Shown here: positions 1 through 9,045 of the stretch, piece after piece | Numbering within the stretch: position 1 is the stretch's first letter | Layout of the letters: each line of letters begins with the position of its first letter | NCBI GenBank assembly: GCA_900469625.1 | Contig: UBXV01000050.1 | Location: 1-64,000, forward strand | Direction of reading: 5' to 3' | Origin: Hyphomicrobiales bacterium | GTDB taxonomy: Bacteria > Pseudomonadota > Alphaproteobacteria > Rhizobiales > Rhizobiaceae | DNA: 64,000 nucleotides | Notes under the pieces: generated by a model | The model's input: the letters and a program-made list of their open reading frames with translations, nothing else | Database searches by the model: none | Told to the model about the DNA's origin: nothing | Position numbers and translations under genes: made by a program

Positions 1-246
1 CCGCGGGCTTTTTGGCGTTTGCGGCTCCACGCAATGACATGATTGCCGGTAGACCGATATTCGGTCCGCCAAGCATACGCGTCGCACACGTTTGCCGTCC
101 CTGTCAGCAGCGCAAGCATGACAATCCGGCGCGCGCGGCTGTCGCACTCTCCACCTTATCGCTGAAGCAGATCTGCGACGTGTCGTGCGCCAGAGCCGTC
201 GGCCATCCCCAGGACGAAAAACCGCGCCGGATGGTGCAATTCGCTC
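1..246. other. Intergenic stretch, no gene recognised
   Basis: No convincing coding sequence is seen. The first bases (ccgcgggcttttt) look like the right arm and U-tract of a terminator whose left arm lies outside the window, so an upstream plus-strand gene probably ends just before position 1. An open frame covers 12-449, but it has no family resemblance and runs out of frame through the ATPase gene start. Confidence 0.4.
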
Positions 247-277
247 TTGCAGCTCTAGTCGCTAGAGGTCGTAGCCT
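247..277 (+). promoter_or_regulatory. MerR-family promoter/operator upstream of the metal ATPase
   Basis: A -35 element TTGCAG (247-252) and a -10 element TAGCCT (272-277) are separated by 19 bp instead of the usual 17. The spacer begins with a perfect dyad, CTCTAG-TCG-CTAGAG (253-267). A stretched spacer holding a dyad is the hallmark of promoters activated by MerR-family metal sensors such as ZntR, CadR and PbrR. It ends 27 bp before the ATPase start. No merR-type gene is present in the window, so the regulator must be encoded elsewhere. Confidence 0.8.
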
Positions 278-304
278 CCTTTCACGTTATGCAAGGAGCA
301 GGTC

Positions 305-2641
305 ATGGCAGGCAATATTCGTGAAAACCGCTATCGGGTCGAAGGCATGGATTGTGCGTCCTGCGCTTCGAAGATCGACACCGCCGTTCGGCGCATGCCA
401 GGCGTCGAGGATGTCTCGGTTTCCGTGGCCGCCGGCACGATGTCGGTGAAACACGCCGATGAGGATGACCTTGCGGCAAACATCGTCAGCAAGGTCGGAA
501 AGCTCGGTTACCGGCTGCATCCAATCGCCGCCCACCATAAGCCGCCGGTTGCGCCCGTTCATGTCTGCTCGGGCGATCACGATCATTCCCATTCCCATTC
601 CCATTCCCACGACCACGACCATGACCACCACGACCACCACGACCAAGATCACGATCATGCGCATGATCACGCCGCACATACGCATGCCGGCCACGAGCAC
701 GCCGCCGGCAATGCAGCGCGCCCGGCATCGTCGGCGCCGATCAACGTCCATGGCCACGATCATGGCCCGACCAACGGTCCGTGGTGGCGCTCCGGCAAGG
801 GCCGGCTGACGATCGCTTGTGCGCTGGCGCTTGGCGTCGCCTACGGCCTCGGCCATCTCGTACCGGCCACTGAGCCCTGGATCTTTACGCTCGCCATGCT
901 CGTCGGCCTGTTGCCGATCGCCCGGCGCGCCTTTGCCGCCGCGACCTCCGGCACGCCGTTTTCGATCGAGATGCTGATGACGATCGCGGCCGTAGGCGCG
1001 GTCTTCATCGGCGCCACGGAAGAGGCGGCGATGGTCGTCCTGCTCTTCCTTGTCGGTGAGCTGCTGGAAGGCGTCGCTGCCGGCAAGGCGCGGGCAAGCA
1101 TCCAGGCGCTGACGGCGCTGGTGCCGAAGTCGGCCTATCTCGAACGCAATGGCCGGGTGGACGAAGTGCCGGCCGATAGCCTCGAAGTCGGTGCGATCAT
1201 CCTGGTGCGTCCAGGCGACCGTGTTCCCGCCGATGGCATCATTCTCTCCGGCGAAAGCGCCGTCGACGAGGCGCCGGTCACCGGCGAAAGCACGCCGGTG
1301 CACAAGGCCGCGGACGATCCGCTCGTCGCCGGGACGGTCAACGGCGACGGCGCGCTGCGCGTGCGCGTCACGGCGGCCGCCTCCGACAACACCATCGCCC
1401 GCATCGTCAGGCTGGTCGAGGAGGCGCAGGAAAGCAAGGCGCCGACCGAACGCTTCATCGATCGTTTCTCGCGTTACTACACCCCGGCGGTTGTCGTCGT
1501 CGCGGCGCTTGTCGCAATCCTGCCGCCGCTGCTGGGCGGCGGCGACTGGAATGAGTGGATCTACAAGGGCCTCGCGATCCTGTTGATCGGTTGCCCCTGC
1601 GCGCTCGTCATCTCGACGCCGGCCGCCATCGCCGCCAGCCTCTCGGCCGGTGCACGCCGCGGCCTGCTTCTGAAGGGCGGCGCCGTGCTTGAGAACGTCG
1701 GCAAGATTACTGCCGCCGCCTTCGACAAGACCGGCACGCTGACGGAAGGCAAGCCGCGGGTGACCGATATCGTCGGCTTTGTTCGCGCCGAGAACGAGGT
1801 GCTGGGCTTGGCTGCAGCGCTCGAGCAGGGATCGAGCCATCCGCTGGCGCGTGCGATCTTGCAACGGGCGGACGAACTGACATTGCAGGTTCCGGCCATC
1901 ACGACGGTCAAGGCCATCGGCGGCAAGGGCCTAGAGGGTATTGTCGGCACAACAGAGGTTTTCCTTGGATCGCCCCAGGCGGCCAACAGCCGCGTGGCGA
2001 TGTCACCCGAGCAGGCAGCGCGTGTTTCGGCGCTCAACGACGAGGGCAAGACGGTATCGGTGCTGATCGCCGACAACGAGATCGTCGGCGCCATCGCCAT
2101 GCGCGACGAGCCGCGCCCGGATGCTGCAGCCGGCGTCAAGGCGCTGACCGATGCCGGCATTCGCGTGGTCATGCTCACTGGCGACAACCGCCGCACGGCC
2201 GAGGCGATCGGACGCCAGTTCGGCATGGAGGTGCGCGCCGAACTGTTGCCCGAGGACAAGCAGCGCATCGTCGGCGAACTGAAGAGCGCCGGCTTCAACG
2301 TCGCAAAGATCGGAGACGGCATCAACGATGCGCCGGCGTTGGCCGCGGCCGATGTCGGCATCGCCATGGGCGGCGGAACGGATGTGGCATTGGAGACGGC
2401 CGACGCGGCGGTGTTGCTCGGTCGGGTCGGCGACGTCGCCGCGATGGTCACGCTTTCCCGCTCTACAATGCGAAACATTTTCCAGAATATCGCTATTGCG
2501 CTTGGTCTGAAGGCCGTTTTCCTCGTCACCACCATCGTCGGGATCACTGGCCTCTGGCCGGCAATCCTTGCCGATACCGGCGCGACCGTGCTCGTGACCA
2601 TGAATGCGCTGCGGTTGCTGCGGCCGGTCAAGGCTGCCTGA
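305..2641 (+). CDS. zntA: Zn2+/Cd2+/Pb2+-exporting P1B-type ATPase (ZntA/CadA-like)
   Basis: This is an inner-membrane pump that exports soft divalent metals using ATP. An N-terminal HMA domain has the metal-binding GMDCASC motif (C17/C20). A His/Asp/Ser-rich metal-binding linker follows from about residue 94 to 140. The membrane CPC motif is at 430-432, the phosphorylated Asp is D474 in DKTGT, the SSHPLA motif is present, and the hinge GDGIND is at about 670. The last membrane segment has ADTGATVLV, the acidic ligand typical of Zn/Cd/Pb pumps rather than copper pumps. The 778 aa length is normal. It stands alone between a MerR-type operator and a terminator, so metal-induced expression is likely. 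Naming it zntA rather than cadA is a convention. Confidence 0.93.
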   Translation: MAGNIRENRYRVEGMDCASCASKIDTAVRRMPGVEDVSVSVAAGTMSVKHADEDDLAANIVSKVGKLGYRLHPIAAHHKPPVAPVHVCSGDHDHSHSHSHSHDHDHDHHDHHDQDHDHAHDHAAHTHAGHEHAAGNAARPASSAPINVHGHDHGPTNGPWWRSGKGRLTIACALALGVAYGLGHLVPATEPWIFTLAMLVGLLPIARRAFAAATSGTPFSIEMLMTIAAVGAVFIGATEEAAMVVLLFLVGELLEGVAAGKARASIQALTALVPKSAYLERNGRVDEVPADSLEVGAIILVRPGDRVPADGIILSGESAVDEAPVTGESTPVHKAADDPLVAGTVNGDGALRVRVTAAASDNTIARIVRLVEEAQESKAPTERFIDRFSRYYTPAVVVVAALVAILPPLLGGGDWNEWIYKGLAILLIGCPCALVISTPAAIAASLSAGARRGLLLKGGAVLENVGKITAAAFDKTGTLTEGKPRVTDIVGFVRAENEVLGLAAALEQGSSHPLARAILQRADELTLQVPAITTVKAIGGKGLEGIVGTTEVFLGSPQAANSRVAMSPEQAARVSALNDEGKTVSVLIADNEIVGAIAMRDEPRPDAAAGVKALTDAGIRVVMLTGDNRRTAEAIGRQFGMEVRAELLPEDKQRIVGELKSAGFNVAKIGDGINDAPALAAADVGIAMGGGTDVALETADAAVLLGRVGDVAAMVTLSRSTMRNIFQNIAIALGLKAVFLVTTIVGITGLWPAILADTGATVLVTMNALRLLRPVKAA
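584..655 (+). repeat. Tandem hexamer tract encoding a His-rich linker
   Basis: Four head-to-tail CATTCC units (584-607) encode (His-Ser)4, followed by degenerate CACGAC/CATGAC/CACCAC units encoding His-Asp and His-His runs. The tract lies in frame inside the metal ATPase between its HMA domain and first membrane segment. Hexamer copy number could change by slippage without shifting the frame. Confidence 0.8.
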
Positions 2642-2662
2642 AGCAGGCGCTTGCAACGGAAC

Positions 2663-2690
2663 CGGCGGCATGGATTGCCGCCGTTTTTTT
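2663..2690 (+). terminator. Rho-independent terminator after the metal ATPase
   Basis: A perfect 8-bp stem CGGCGGCA/TGCCGCCG (2663-2670 and 2676-2683) with a 5-nt loop is followed by seven T residues (2684-2690). It starts about 20 bp after the ATPase stop codon. Confidence 0.93.
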
Positions 2691-2731
2691 GTGGCCGATT
2701 GGCCCGATCAGCCTGTGTATATTCGCGCTGG

Positions 2732-2757
2732 ACTCTCATCAGCGATCCGGTGAGAGT
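2732..2757 (+). promoter_or_regulatory. Dyad or leader hairpin upstream of the nucleoside transporter operon
   Basis: ACTCTCATC (2732-2740) and GGTGAGAGT (2749-2757) form a 9-bp stem with one G-U pair around an 8-nt loop; as DNA the outer 7 bp are perfectly inverted. It lies 134 bp before the ATPase gene start, so it could be an operator for a repressor or an mRNA leader structure. It is not followed by a T-run, which argues against a simple terminator. Confidence 0.45.
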
Positions 2758-2891
2758 ATAAGGAGATCTCGTTTTGAGGGCTTCCGCGCCGGCAAATCGA
2801 TGATAAACCTATACCAAATGGTAAAAAAATCGCCGGCACGGTTTCTGGGAAGAAGACCGAAGCGGGCCAGTTTGGGGATCGCAAGGCCAAT

Positions 2892-4427
2892 ATGGACAGT
2901 ATTGCCATCGAACTGCGTGGGATCGACAAGAGTTTCGGTCCGGTTCACGCCAACAAAAACATCAATCTGAAAGTCCGCAAGGGTACGATCCACGGCGTCA
3001 TCGGTGAAAACGGTGCAGGAAAATCGACCCTGATGTCGATCCTGTACGGCTTTTATCAAGCCGACAGCGGCGAGATCCACGTCGATGGCAAGCAGGTCAC
3101 GATCCGCGACCCGAATGCGGCGATCGCAGCCGGCATCGGCATGGTGCATCAGCATTTCATGCTGGTCGAGAACTTCACCGTGCTCGAAAACATCATGCTC
3201 GGCGCGGAAGAAAGCCAGATCCTCAACAAGGGCATTGCCAAGGCGCGCGAGGAGCTGAAGCGGCTCGAGCGCGAATATGCGCTGGAGGTCAATCCGGACG
3301 CAATTATCGAGGAACTGCCCGTTGGCCTGCAGCAGCGCGTCGAGATCCTCAAGGCGCTTTATCGCCGGGCTGACATCCTGATCCTCGACGAGCCCACCGG
3401 CGTGTTGACGCCGGCCGAGGCCGATCACCTCTTCCGCGTTCTCGAGCAGTTGAAGAGCCAGGGCAAGACCATCATTCTCATCACCCACAAGCTCAGGGAA
3501 ATCATGGCGATCACCGACGAGGTTTCGGTGATGCGGCGCGGCGAGATGGTGGCGACGCGCAAGACGGCGGAAACCTCGGTCGAGGAACTCGCCGAACTGA
3601 TGGTTGGCCGCCGCGTGCTGCTGCGCGTGGAAAAGGGCGCGGCCAATCCCGGCGACGTCAAGCTGTCCGTCAAGGGCCTGACCGTCAAGGACGGCCGCGG
3701 TGTCACCATGGTCGACAACGTTTCCTTCGACCTCAGGGCCGGCGAGATCGTCGGCATTGCCGGCGTCGCGGGCAACGGACAGTCGGAGCTGCTGGAGGCG
3801 ATTTCCGGTATTCGCCGTGCGGTTTCCGGCGACGTCCAGCTGAACGGTCAGCCGGTCAACGTCACCGGCCATGTCGATCCCAAGGACCTGCGCGACCGTG
3901 GTCTCGCGCATGTGCCGGAAGACCGGCACCATGTCGGCCTGGTGCTGAAATTCGAGGAATGCGAAAACGCCATCCTCGGCTATCACCACGACAAGCGCTA
4001 TCTCAACGGCGTGTTTCTCAACGTCGATGCCATCCGCAAGGACGCCGAGCAACGGATCGCCGAATACGACATCCGGCCGCCGAATGCCCGGCTGAAAACC
4101 GCGAACTTCTCCGGCGGCAACCAGCAGAAGATCGTTCTCGCCCGCGAAATGGAGCGGGGACCGGACGTGCTGATCATCGGCCAGCCCACCCGCGGCGTCG
4201 ACGTCGGCGCCATCGAATTCATCCACAAACGGATCATCGAGATGCGCGACCAGGGCAAGGCTGTCCTGCTTGTTTCCGTCGAACTCGATGAAATCCGCGC
4301 CCTGTCGGACCGTATCCTGGTGATGTTTGCCGGCCGTGTGGTCGGCGAGCGCGATCCTGACGCGACCGAGGGCGAGCTGGGCCTGTTGATGGCCGGCGTC
4401 GAAGGCCGCAAGGAGGCCGCAGAATGA
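2892..4427 (+). CDS. Nucleoside ABC importer, duplicated ATP-binding subunit (NupA/YufO-like)
   Basis: Energises uptake of nucleosides through the two permeases that follow. Two ABC domains are fused in one 511-aa chain, as in sugar and nucleoside importers of the RbsA/YufO class. Domain 1 has a full Walker A (GENGAGKST) and the variant signature VGLQQ. Domain 2 has a degenerate Walker A (GVAGNGQSE), the signature FSGGNQQK and Walker B LIIGQPTRGVD. Such asymmetry is usual in this class. The gene overlaps the next by 4 bp (ATGA). The downstream cdd, punA and deoA genes make nucleosides the likely substrate. No BMP-family substrate-binding lipoprotein gene, the normal partner, is adjacent. Confidence 0.88.
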   Translation: MDSIAIELRGIDKSFGPVHANKNINLKVRKGTIHGVIGENGAGKSTLMSILYGFYQADSGEIHVDGKQVTIRDPNAAIAAGIGMVHQHFMLVENFTVLENIMLGAEESQILNKGIAKAREELKRLEREYALEVNPDAIIEELPVGLQQRVEILKALYRRADILILDEPTGVLTPAEADHLFRVLEQLKSQGKTIILITHKLREIMAITDEVSVMRRGEMVATRKTAETSVEELAELMVGRRVLLRVEKGAANPGDVKLSVKGLTVKDGRGVTMVDNVSFDLRAGEIVGIAGVAGNGQSELLEAISGIRRAVSGDVQLNGQPVNVTGHVDPKDLRDRGLAHVPEDRHHVGLVLKFEECENAILGYHHDKRYLNGVFLNVDAIRKDAEQRIAEYDIRPPNARLKTANFSGGNQQKIVLAREMERGPDVLIIGQPTRGVDVGAIEFIHKRIIEMRDQGKAVLLVSVELDEIRALSDRILVMFAGRVVGERDPDATEGELGLLMAGVEGRKEAAE

Positions 4428-5557
4428 GCAATCCCTATGCAAAGCTTCCGGGTTGGGTCGAATACGGCCTCATCCCGCTGGTCAACCTCGCCGTCGCCTT
4501 CCTCGTTGCCGGCCTCGTGGTGCTGCTCGTCGGCGAAAATCCGTTCGAGGCGGCCTATCACCTGATCAACGGTGCCTTCGGCCGCGGCGAATATATCGGC
4601 TTCACGCTCTATTACGCCACCACCTTCATCTTCACCGGCCTTGCGGTCGCGGTCGCCTTCCACGCCGGGCTTTTCAACATCGGCGGCGAAGGCCAGGCCT
4701 ATGTCGGTGGCATCGGCGTTGCGCTCGCCTGCCTCTGGCTCGACCAGACGATGCCGTGGTTCGTGGTCTTCCCGCTTGCGATCATCGGTTCGGCGCTGTT
4801 CGGCGCGGCCTGGGCGTTCCTGCCGGGCTGGCTGCAGGCCAAGCGCGGCAGCCACATCGTCATCACCACCATCATGTTCAACTTTATCGCCTCGAGCCTG
4901 ATGGTCTATCTCCTGACCCGGGTGCTGAAGCCGCTCGGCTCGATGTCGCCGCAGACGCGTACCTTCGCCGAGGGCGGCCAACTGCCCAAGCTCGATTGGC
5001 TGCTGTCGATCTTCGGACTTGAAATCGGAACGGCGCCGTTCAACGTGTCGTTCCTGCTGGCGCTGGTTGCCGCCTTCGGCGTCTGGCTTTTGATCTGGCG
5101 CACCAAGCTCGGTTACGAAATGCGCACAATGGGCCATAGCCCTTCGGCAGCGCGTTATGCCGGCATGAGCGAGAGCCGCATCACCGTCGTCACCATGATG
5201 ATATCGGGGGCGCTTGCCGGCATGATGGCGCTCAACCCGATCATGGGCGAGCAGGGCCGGATGCAGCTGGATTTCGTCCAGGGTGCAGGTTTCGTCGGCA
5301 TCGCGGTTGCCCTCATGGGCCGCTCGCATCCCGCCGGCATCATCCCTGCGGCCGTTCTCTTCGGTGTGCTCTACCAGGGCGGCGCCGAGATCTCGTTCGA
5401 AATGCCTTCGATCTCGCGCGACATGATCGTCATCATCCAGGGTCTCGTCATCCTGTTTGCCGGCGCTCTTGAAAATATGTTCCGGCCGGCCATCACCCGG
5501 TTGTTTTCCACATCCAGCCGGCGCGCCGCGGTCGTTGCCCAGACCAAGGGAGCTTGA
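4424..5557 (+). CDS. Nucleoside ABC importer, permease subunit 1 (NupP/YufP-like)
   Basis: Inner-membrane permease of the BPD_transp_2 family (377 aa), very hydrophobic with about ten predicted membrane spans. Family-like stretches include FHAGLFNIGGEGQ near residue 79 and a conserved GxxARYAGM loop that contacts the ATPase. Its start overlaps the ATPase stop by 4 bp, and its stop is 3 bp before the second permease, so the subunits are translationally coupled. Substrate assignment rests on the salvage genes downstream. Confidence 0.87.
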   Translation: MSNPYAKLPGWVEYGLIPLVNLAVAFLVAGLVVLLVGENPFEAAYHLINGAFGRGEYIGFTLYYATTFIFTGLAVAVAFHAGLFNIGGEGQAYVGGIGVALACLWLDQTMPWFVVFPLAIIGSALFGAAWAFLPGWLQAKRGSHIVITTIMFNFIASSLMVYLLTRVLKPLGSMSPQTRTFAEGGQLPKLDWLLSIFGLEIGTAPFNVSFLLALVAAFGVWLLIWRTKLGYEMRTMGHSPSAARYAGMSESRITVVTMMISGALAGMMALNPIMGEQGRMQLDFVQGAGFVGIAVALMGRSHPAGIIPAAVLFGVLYQGGAEISFEMPSISRDMIVIIQGLVILFAGALENMFRPAITRLFSTSSRRAAVVAQTKGA

Positions 5558-5560
5558 GCC

Positions 5561-6532
5561 ATGGATTTCTTCCACGTCATCGTGGTGCTCCTCGAGTCCA
5601 CCATCCGCGTTTCCGTTCCGCTGATCTTCGCAGCCCTCGCCGGTCTTTTCACCGAGCGTGCCGGCATCTTCGATATCGGCCTTGAAGGCAAGATGCTGGG
5701 CGCGGCCTTTGCCGCTGGCGCGGTCGCGGCGATCACCCAGTCGGTCTGGCTCGGGCTGCTCGCCGGCGTCCTCATCTCTGTGTGCCTGTCGCTGGTTCAC
5801 GGCTATGCGTCGATTACACAGCGCGGCAACCAGATCGTCTCGGGCGTTGCCATCAACTTCATCGTCGCCGGTTCCACCGTCATCCTTGGCGAAGCCTGGT
5901 TCCGCCAGGGCGGACGCACGCCGGCGCTCGCCGAAGGTGCGCGCTTCCAGACGATCACGTTCCCCTTCGCAGACACGATCCGCGAAATACCCTTCATCGG
6001 GCCGATCTACGCGGACCTGCTGTCTGGCCATTTCATCCTGACCTATCTCGCCTTCGCCATGGTGCCGATCAGCTGGTGGATCCTCTATCGGACCCGCTTC
6101 GGCCTCCGGCTGCGTGCCGTCGGTGAAAATCCGGGTGCGGTCGATACCGCCGGCATTTCGGTGATCTGGATGCGGTATCGTGCCGTCATCTGCTGCGGCA
6201 TCCTGTGCGGCTTTGCCGGCGCATACCTGTCGCTGGCGATGACCGCCGGTTTCGTCAAGGGCATGACGGCCGGCAAGGGCTATATCGCTCTTGCAGCGCT
6301 GATCTTCGCCAAGTGGCGCCCGTTCAACATCATGCTGGCGTGCCTGCTTTTCGGCTTCCTCGACGCGTTCGCGATCCGCCTGCAGGGCAACCCCCTGCCG
6401 CTGATCGGCCAGGTGCCGGTGCAGCTGATGCAGGCGCTGCCCTACATTCTCACCGTCATCTTGCTTGCCGGCTTCATCGGCAAGGCCATCCCGCCAAAGG
6501 CCGGCGGCGTCCCCTATGTGAAGGAGCGGTAG
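5561..6532 (+). CDS. Nucleoside ABC importer, permease subunit 2 (NupQ/YufQ-like)
   Basis: Second BPD_transp_2 permease (323 aa), expected to form the heterodimeric membrane channel with the preceding subunit. The N-terminal FTERAGIFDIGLEGKMLGAA stretch is characteristic of the simple-sugar/nucleoside permease branch, and GENPGAVDTAGISV is the coupling loop. It lies 3 bp after permease 1 and 4 bp before cdd, inside one transcription unit. Confidence 0.87.
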   Translation: MDFFHVIVVLLESTIRVSVPLIFAALAGLFTERAGIFDIGLEGKMLGAAFAAGAVAAITQSVWLGLLAGVLISVCLSLVHGYASITQRGNQIVSGVAINFIVAGSTVILGEAWFRQGGRTPALAEGARFQTITFPFADTIREIPFIGPIYADLLSGHFILTYLAFAMVPISWWILYRTRFGLRLRAVGENPGAVDTAGISVIWMRYRAVICCGILCGFAGAYLSLAMTAGFVKGMTAGKGYIALAALIFAKWRPFNIMLACLLFGFLDAFAIRLQGNPLPLIGQVPVQLMQALPYILTVILLAGFIGKAIPPKAGGVPYVKER

Positions 6533-6536
6533 GACC

Positions 6537-6929
6537 ATGGAAAACGAGCTCTTCGAGGCCGCGCGCGAGGCGATGGCCAAGGCGCATGCGCCCTATTCCA
6601 AGTTTCCCGTAGGCGCTGCCATCCGTGCGGAAGACGGCCAGATCTACACTGGCGCCAACATCGAGAACCTGTCCTTCCCGGAGGGATGGTGTGCCGAGAC
6701 GACGGCGATCAGCCACATGGTCATGGCCGGCCAGCGCAAGATCCTGGAAGTGGCCGTGATCGCTGAAAAGCTGGCGCTCTGCCCGCCCTGTGGCGGGTGC
6801 CGGCAACGGCTTGCCGAGTTCTCTGGCGCCAGCACCCGTATCTTTCTCTGCGACGAGACCGGTGTGAAGAAGACGCTGGCACTGTCGGATCTGCTGCCGC
6901 ACAGCTTCGAGACCGAGATCCTCGGATGA
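6537..6929 (+). CDS. cdd: Cytidine deaminase
   Basis: Hydrolyses cytidine and deoxycytidine to uridine and deoxyuridine in the cytoplasm. At 130 aa it is the short homotetrameric type. The zinc site is visible as CAE (C52, catalytic E54) and PCGGC (C85, C88). It sits in the importer operon and shares 4 bp (ATGA) with punA, so imported cytidine would be channelled to uridine salvage. Confidence 0.95.
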   Translation: MENELFEAAREAMAKAHAPYSKFPVGAAIRAEDGQIYTGANIENLSFPEGWCAETTAISHMVMAGQRKILEVAVIAEKLALCPPCGGCRQRLAEFSGASTRIFLCDETGVKKTLALSDLLPHSFETEILG

Positions 6930-7732
6930 ACAGCGCTGCTGCATTCCTGCAAGCCAGGCTTGGCGGCCTGTCGCCGCGCTATGGCATTGTACTCGGTTCA
7001 GGCCTTGGCACGCTGGTCGAAGCGGTCTCCAGCCCGACACGCATTTCCTATGCCGACATTCCAGGCTTTCCCGTCAGCAGCGTTTCCGGCCACGCCGGCG
7101 AGCTTGTCGCCGGCTTTCTCGGCGATGTCCCGGTGGTGATGCTGTCCGGCCGTGTGCATTATTACGAGAGCGGCGACGCCAATGCCATGCGCGTGCCGCT
7201 CGAGACGCTGAGGGATCTCGGCATCGAAAATCTGGTGCTCACCAATTCCGCGGGCTCGCTCAAGGATGAGCTGCCGCCGGGATCGGTGATGCGGATTTCG
7301 GACCATATCAATTTTTCCGGCTTCAATCCGCTGATCGGCGTCGAGAGCGACGATCGGTTCGTCGGCATGACCAGTGCCTATGACGCAGCGCTTGGCGACC
7401 GCATGCAGGCTGCCGCCGAGCGGCTTGGCGTTCCCCTGCAAGCTGGCGTTTACATGTGGTTTTCGGGGCCGAGCTTCGAGACGCCGGCGGAAATTCGCAT
7501 GGCGCGCGTGCTCGGGGCCGATGCGGTCGGCATGTCGACCGTGCCGGAGGTCATCCTGGCGCGCTTCATGGGGCTCAAGGTTGCTGCAGCCTCGGTGATC
7601 ACCAACTTCGGCGCGGGCATGACCGGCGGCGAACTCAGCCACCATGAGACGAAGGACATGGCGCCTGTCGGCGGCAAGCGGCTCGCCGCCATTCTCAAGG
7701 AAATGATCTCCACCGACACGGCGGCCGGCTGA
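6926..7732 (+). CDS. punA: Purine-nucleoside phosphorylase (trimeric class)
   Basis: Phosphorolyses inosine, guanosine and their deoxy forms to base plus pentose 1-phosphate. The start at 6926 is chosen because its ATG overlaps the cdd stop by 4 bp; it gives 268 aa, the usual length. Trimeric-class motifs are visible: the phosphate-binding GSGLG, GRVHYYE, GPSFETPAEIR, GADAVGMSTVPE and the base-binding TNFGAGM. It is followed after 2 bp by deoA. The family name is secure; the gene symbol (punA versus deoD-like naming) is a convention. Confidence 0.93.
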   Translation: MNSAAAFLQARLGGLSPRYGIVLGSGLGTLVEAVSSPTRISYADIPGFPVSSVSGHAGELVAGFLGDVPVVMLSGRVHYYESGDANAMRVPLETLRDLGIENLVLTNSAGSLKDELPPGSVMRISDHINFSGFNPLIGVESDDRFVGMTSAYDAALGDRMQAAAERLGVPLQAGVYMWFSGPSFETPAEIRMARVLGADAVGMSTVPEVILARFMGLKVAAASVITNFGAGMTGGELSHHETKDMAPVGGKRLAAILKEMISTDTAAG

Positions 7733-7734
7733 CC

Positions 7735-9045
7735 ATGCTTCCGCAGGAGATCATCCGTCGCAAGCGAAACGGCGAGCGCCTCGAAGCATCGGATATCGCA
7801 AGCTTCGTGCGCGGCCTTTCCGAAGGCTCGATTTCGGAGGGCCAGGTCGCCGCCTTCGCCATGGCCGTGTGGTTTTCGGGCATGAGCCGCGACGAAACGG
7901 TGGCGCTGACCCTGGCGATGCGTGATTCCGGCGAAACCCTCGATTGGAGTGCCGTCGGCCGACCGATCGTCGACAAGCACTCGACCGGCGGCGTCGGTGA
8001 CAACGTCTCGCTGATGCTTGCCCCGATCGTGGCCGCATGCGGCCTGGCCGTGCCGATGATTTCGGGACGAGGGCTCGGCCACACCGGTGGCACGCTCGAC
8101 AAGCTCGAATCCATACCAGGCTATGAAATCCAGCCGTCGGCGGCGCTTTTCAGGAAGACCGTTGACGAGGTCGGATGCGCCATCATCGGCCAGACGGCCA
8201 ATCTGGCGCCGGCCGACAAGCGGCTTTATGCCATTCGTGACGTGACCGCGACGGTCGATTCCGTTCCGCTGATTACCGCGTCCATCCTTTCAAAGAAGCT
8301 TGCCGCCGGCTTGCAGTCGCTGGTGCTCGACGTCAAGGTTGGCAATGGCTCTTTCATGAGCGACAGCGCAGAGGCCGAGATCCTGGCCCGGTCCCTCGTC
8401 GATGTCGCCAATGGCGCTGGCGTGCGCACGTCGGCGCTGCTGACTGACATGAACGAACCTTTGGCCGATGCTGCCGGCAACGCGCTTGAAATCTGGAACT
8501 GCATCGCCTTTCTCAAGGGTGAGAAGCATGGCACGCGCCTCGAAACCGTGGTGATGGCCTTTGCCGCCGAAATGCTCGTTGCGGCGGGTGTCGTGCCGGA
8601 TCCGGCCTCCGGCGAAGCACTTGCTCGAGCGGTGCTTGAAAATGGCGCGGCCCTCGAGAGGTTTGCCCGGATGGTGCATGCGCTCGGTGGTGCGGCGGAT
8701 TTCGTCGATCGGCCGGGGCAATATCTTTCGGCTGCACCCGTCATCCTGCCGGTCACAGCCGAAAGGCACGGCTATCTGCACTCCTGCCGCACCCGTGATC
8801 TTGGCATGGCGGTCATCGGGCTTGGCGGTGGACGGACGCACCCGAACGACGAGATCGACCACCGTGTCGGCTTCTCCGCGCTGAAACCGTTGGGGACGCG
8901 GATCGAAAAGGGGGAGCCGATTGCGTTCGTGCATGCGGCTGACGAGAGCGCGGCCGAACGGGCGCGCCAGGAGCTCCTGGCGCTCTATGAGATCGCCGAT
9001 GGCCAGCCGGAGGCGGTCTCGCCGATCCTTTCCAGGATCATCTGA
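7735..9045 (+). CDS. deoA: Thymidine phosphorylase
   Basis: Cleaves thymidine (and deoxyuridine) to base plus deoxyribose 1-phosphate. The 436-aa chain has the family signature around residue 80 (KHSTGGVGDNVSL), the phosphate-binding SGRGLGHTGGTLDKLE, and the C-terminal pyrimidine phosphorylase domain. It is the last gene of the importer-cdd-punA operon. Its 3' end overlaps the convergent protease gene by 8 bp. Its product deoxyribose 1-phosphate is the substrate of DeoB, encoded nearby on the other strand. Confidence 0.95.
   Translation: MLPQEIIRRKRNGERLEASDIASFVRGLSEGSISEGQVAAFAMAVWFSGMSRDETVALTLAMRDSGETLDWSAVGRPIVDKHSTGGVGDNVSLMLAPIVAACGLAVPMISGRGLGHTGGTLDKLESIPGYEIQPSAALFRKTVDEVGCAIIGQTANLAPADKRLYAIRDVTATVDSVPLITASILSKKLAAGLQSLVLDVKVGNGSFMSDSAEAEILARSLVDVANGAGVRTSALLTDMNEPLADAAGNALEIWNCIAFLKGEKHGTRLETVVMAFAAEMLVAAGVVPDPASGEALARAVLENGAALERFARMVHALGGAADFVDRPGQYLSAAPVILPVTAERHGYLHSCRTRDLGMAVIGLGGGRTHPNDEIDHRVGFSALKPLGTRIEKGEPIAFVHAADESAAERARQELLALYEIADGQPEAVSPILSRII

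Noticed and set aside
584-655. Tandem hexamers as a possible CRISPR or satellite array
   Set aside because: Units are 6 bp, contiguous without spacers and in frame inside the ATPase gene.
2740-2891. Purine-type riboswitch in the leader of the nucleoside importer
   Set aside because: The conserved purine aptamer core is not present; only a simple hairpin and a T/A-rich patch are seen.
3998-6580. Long minus-strand open frame (860 codons) opposite the importer genes
   Set aside because: Antisense shadow of the importer ATPase and permeases; rich in charged residues with no family motifs, while the plus strand has clear motifs throughout.
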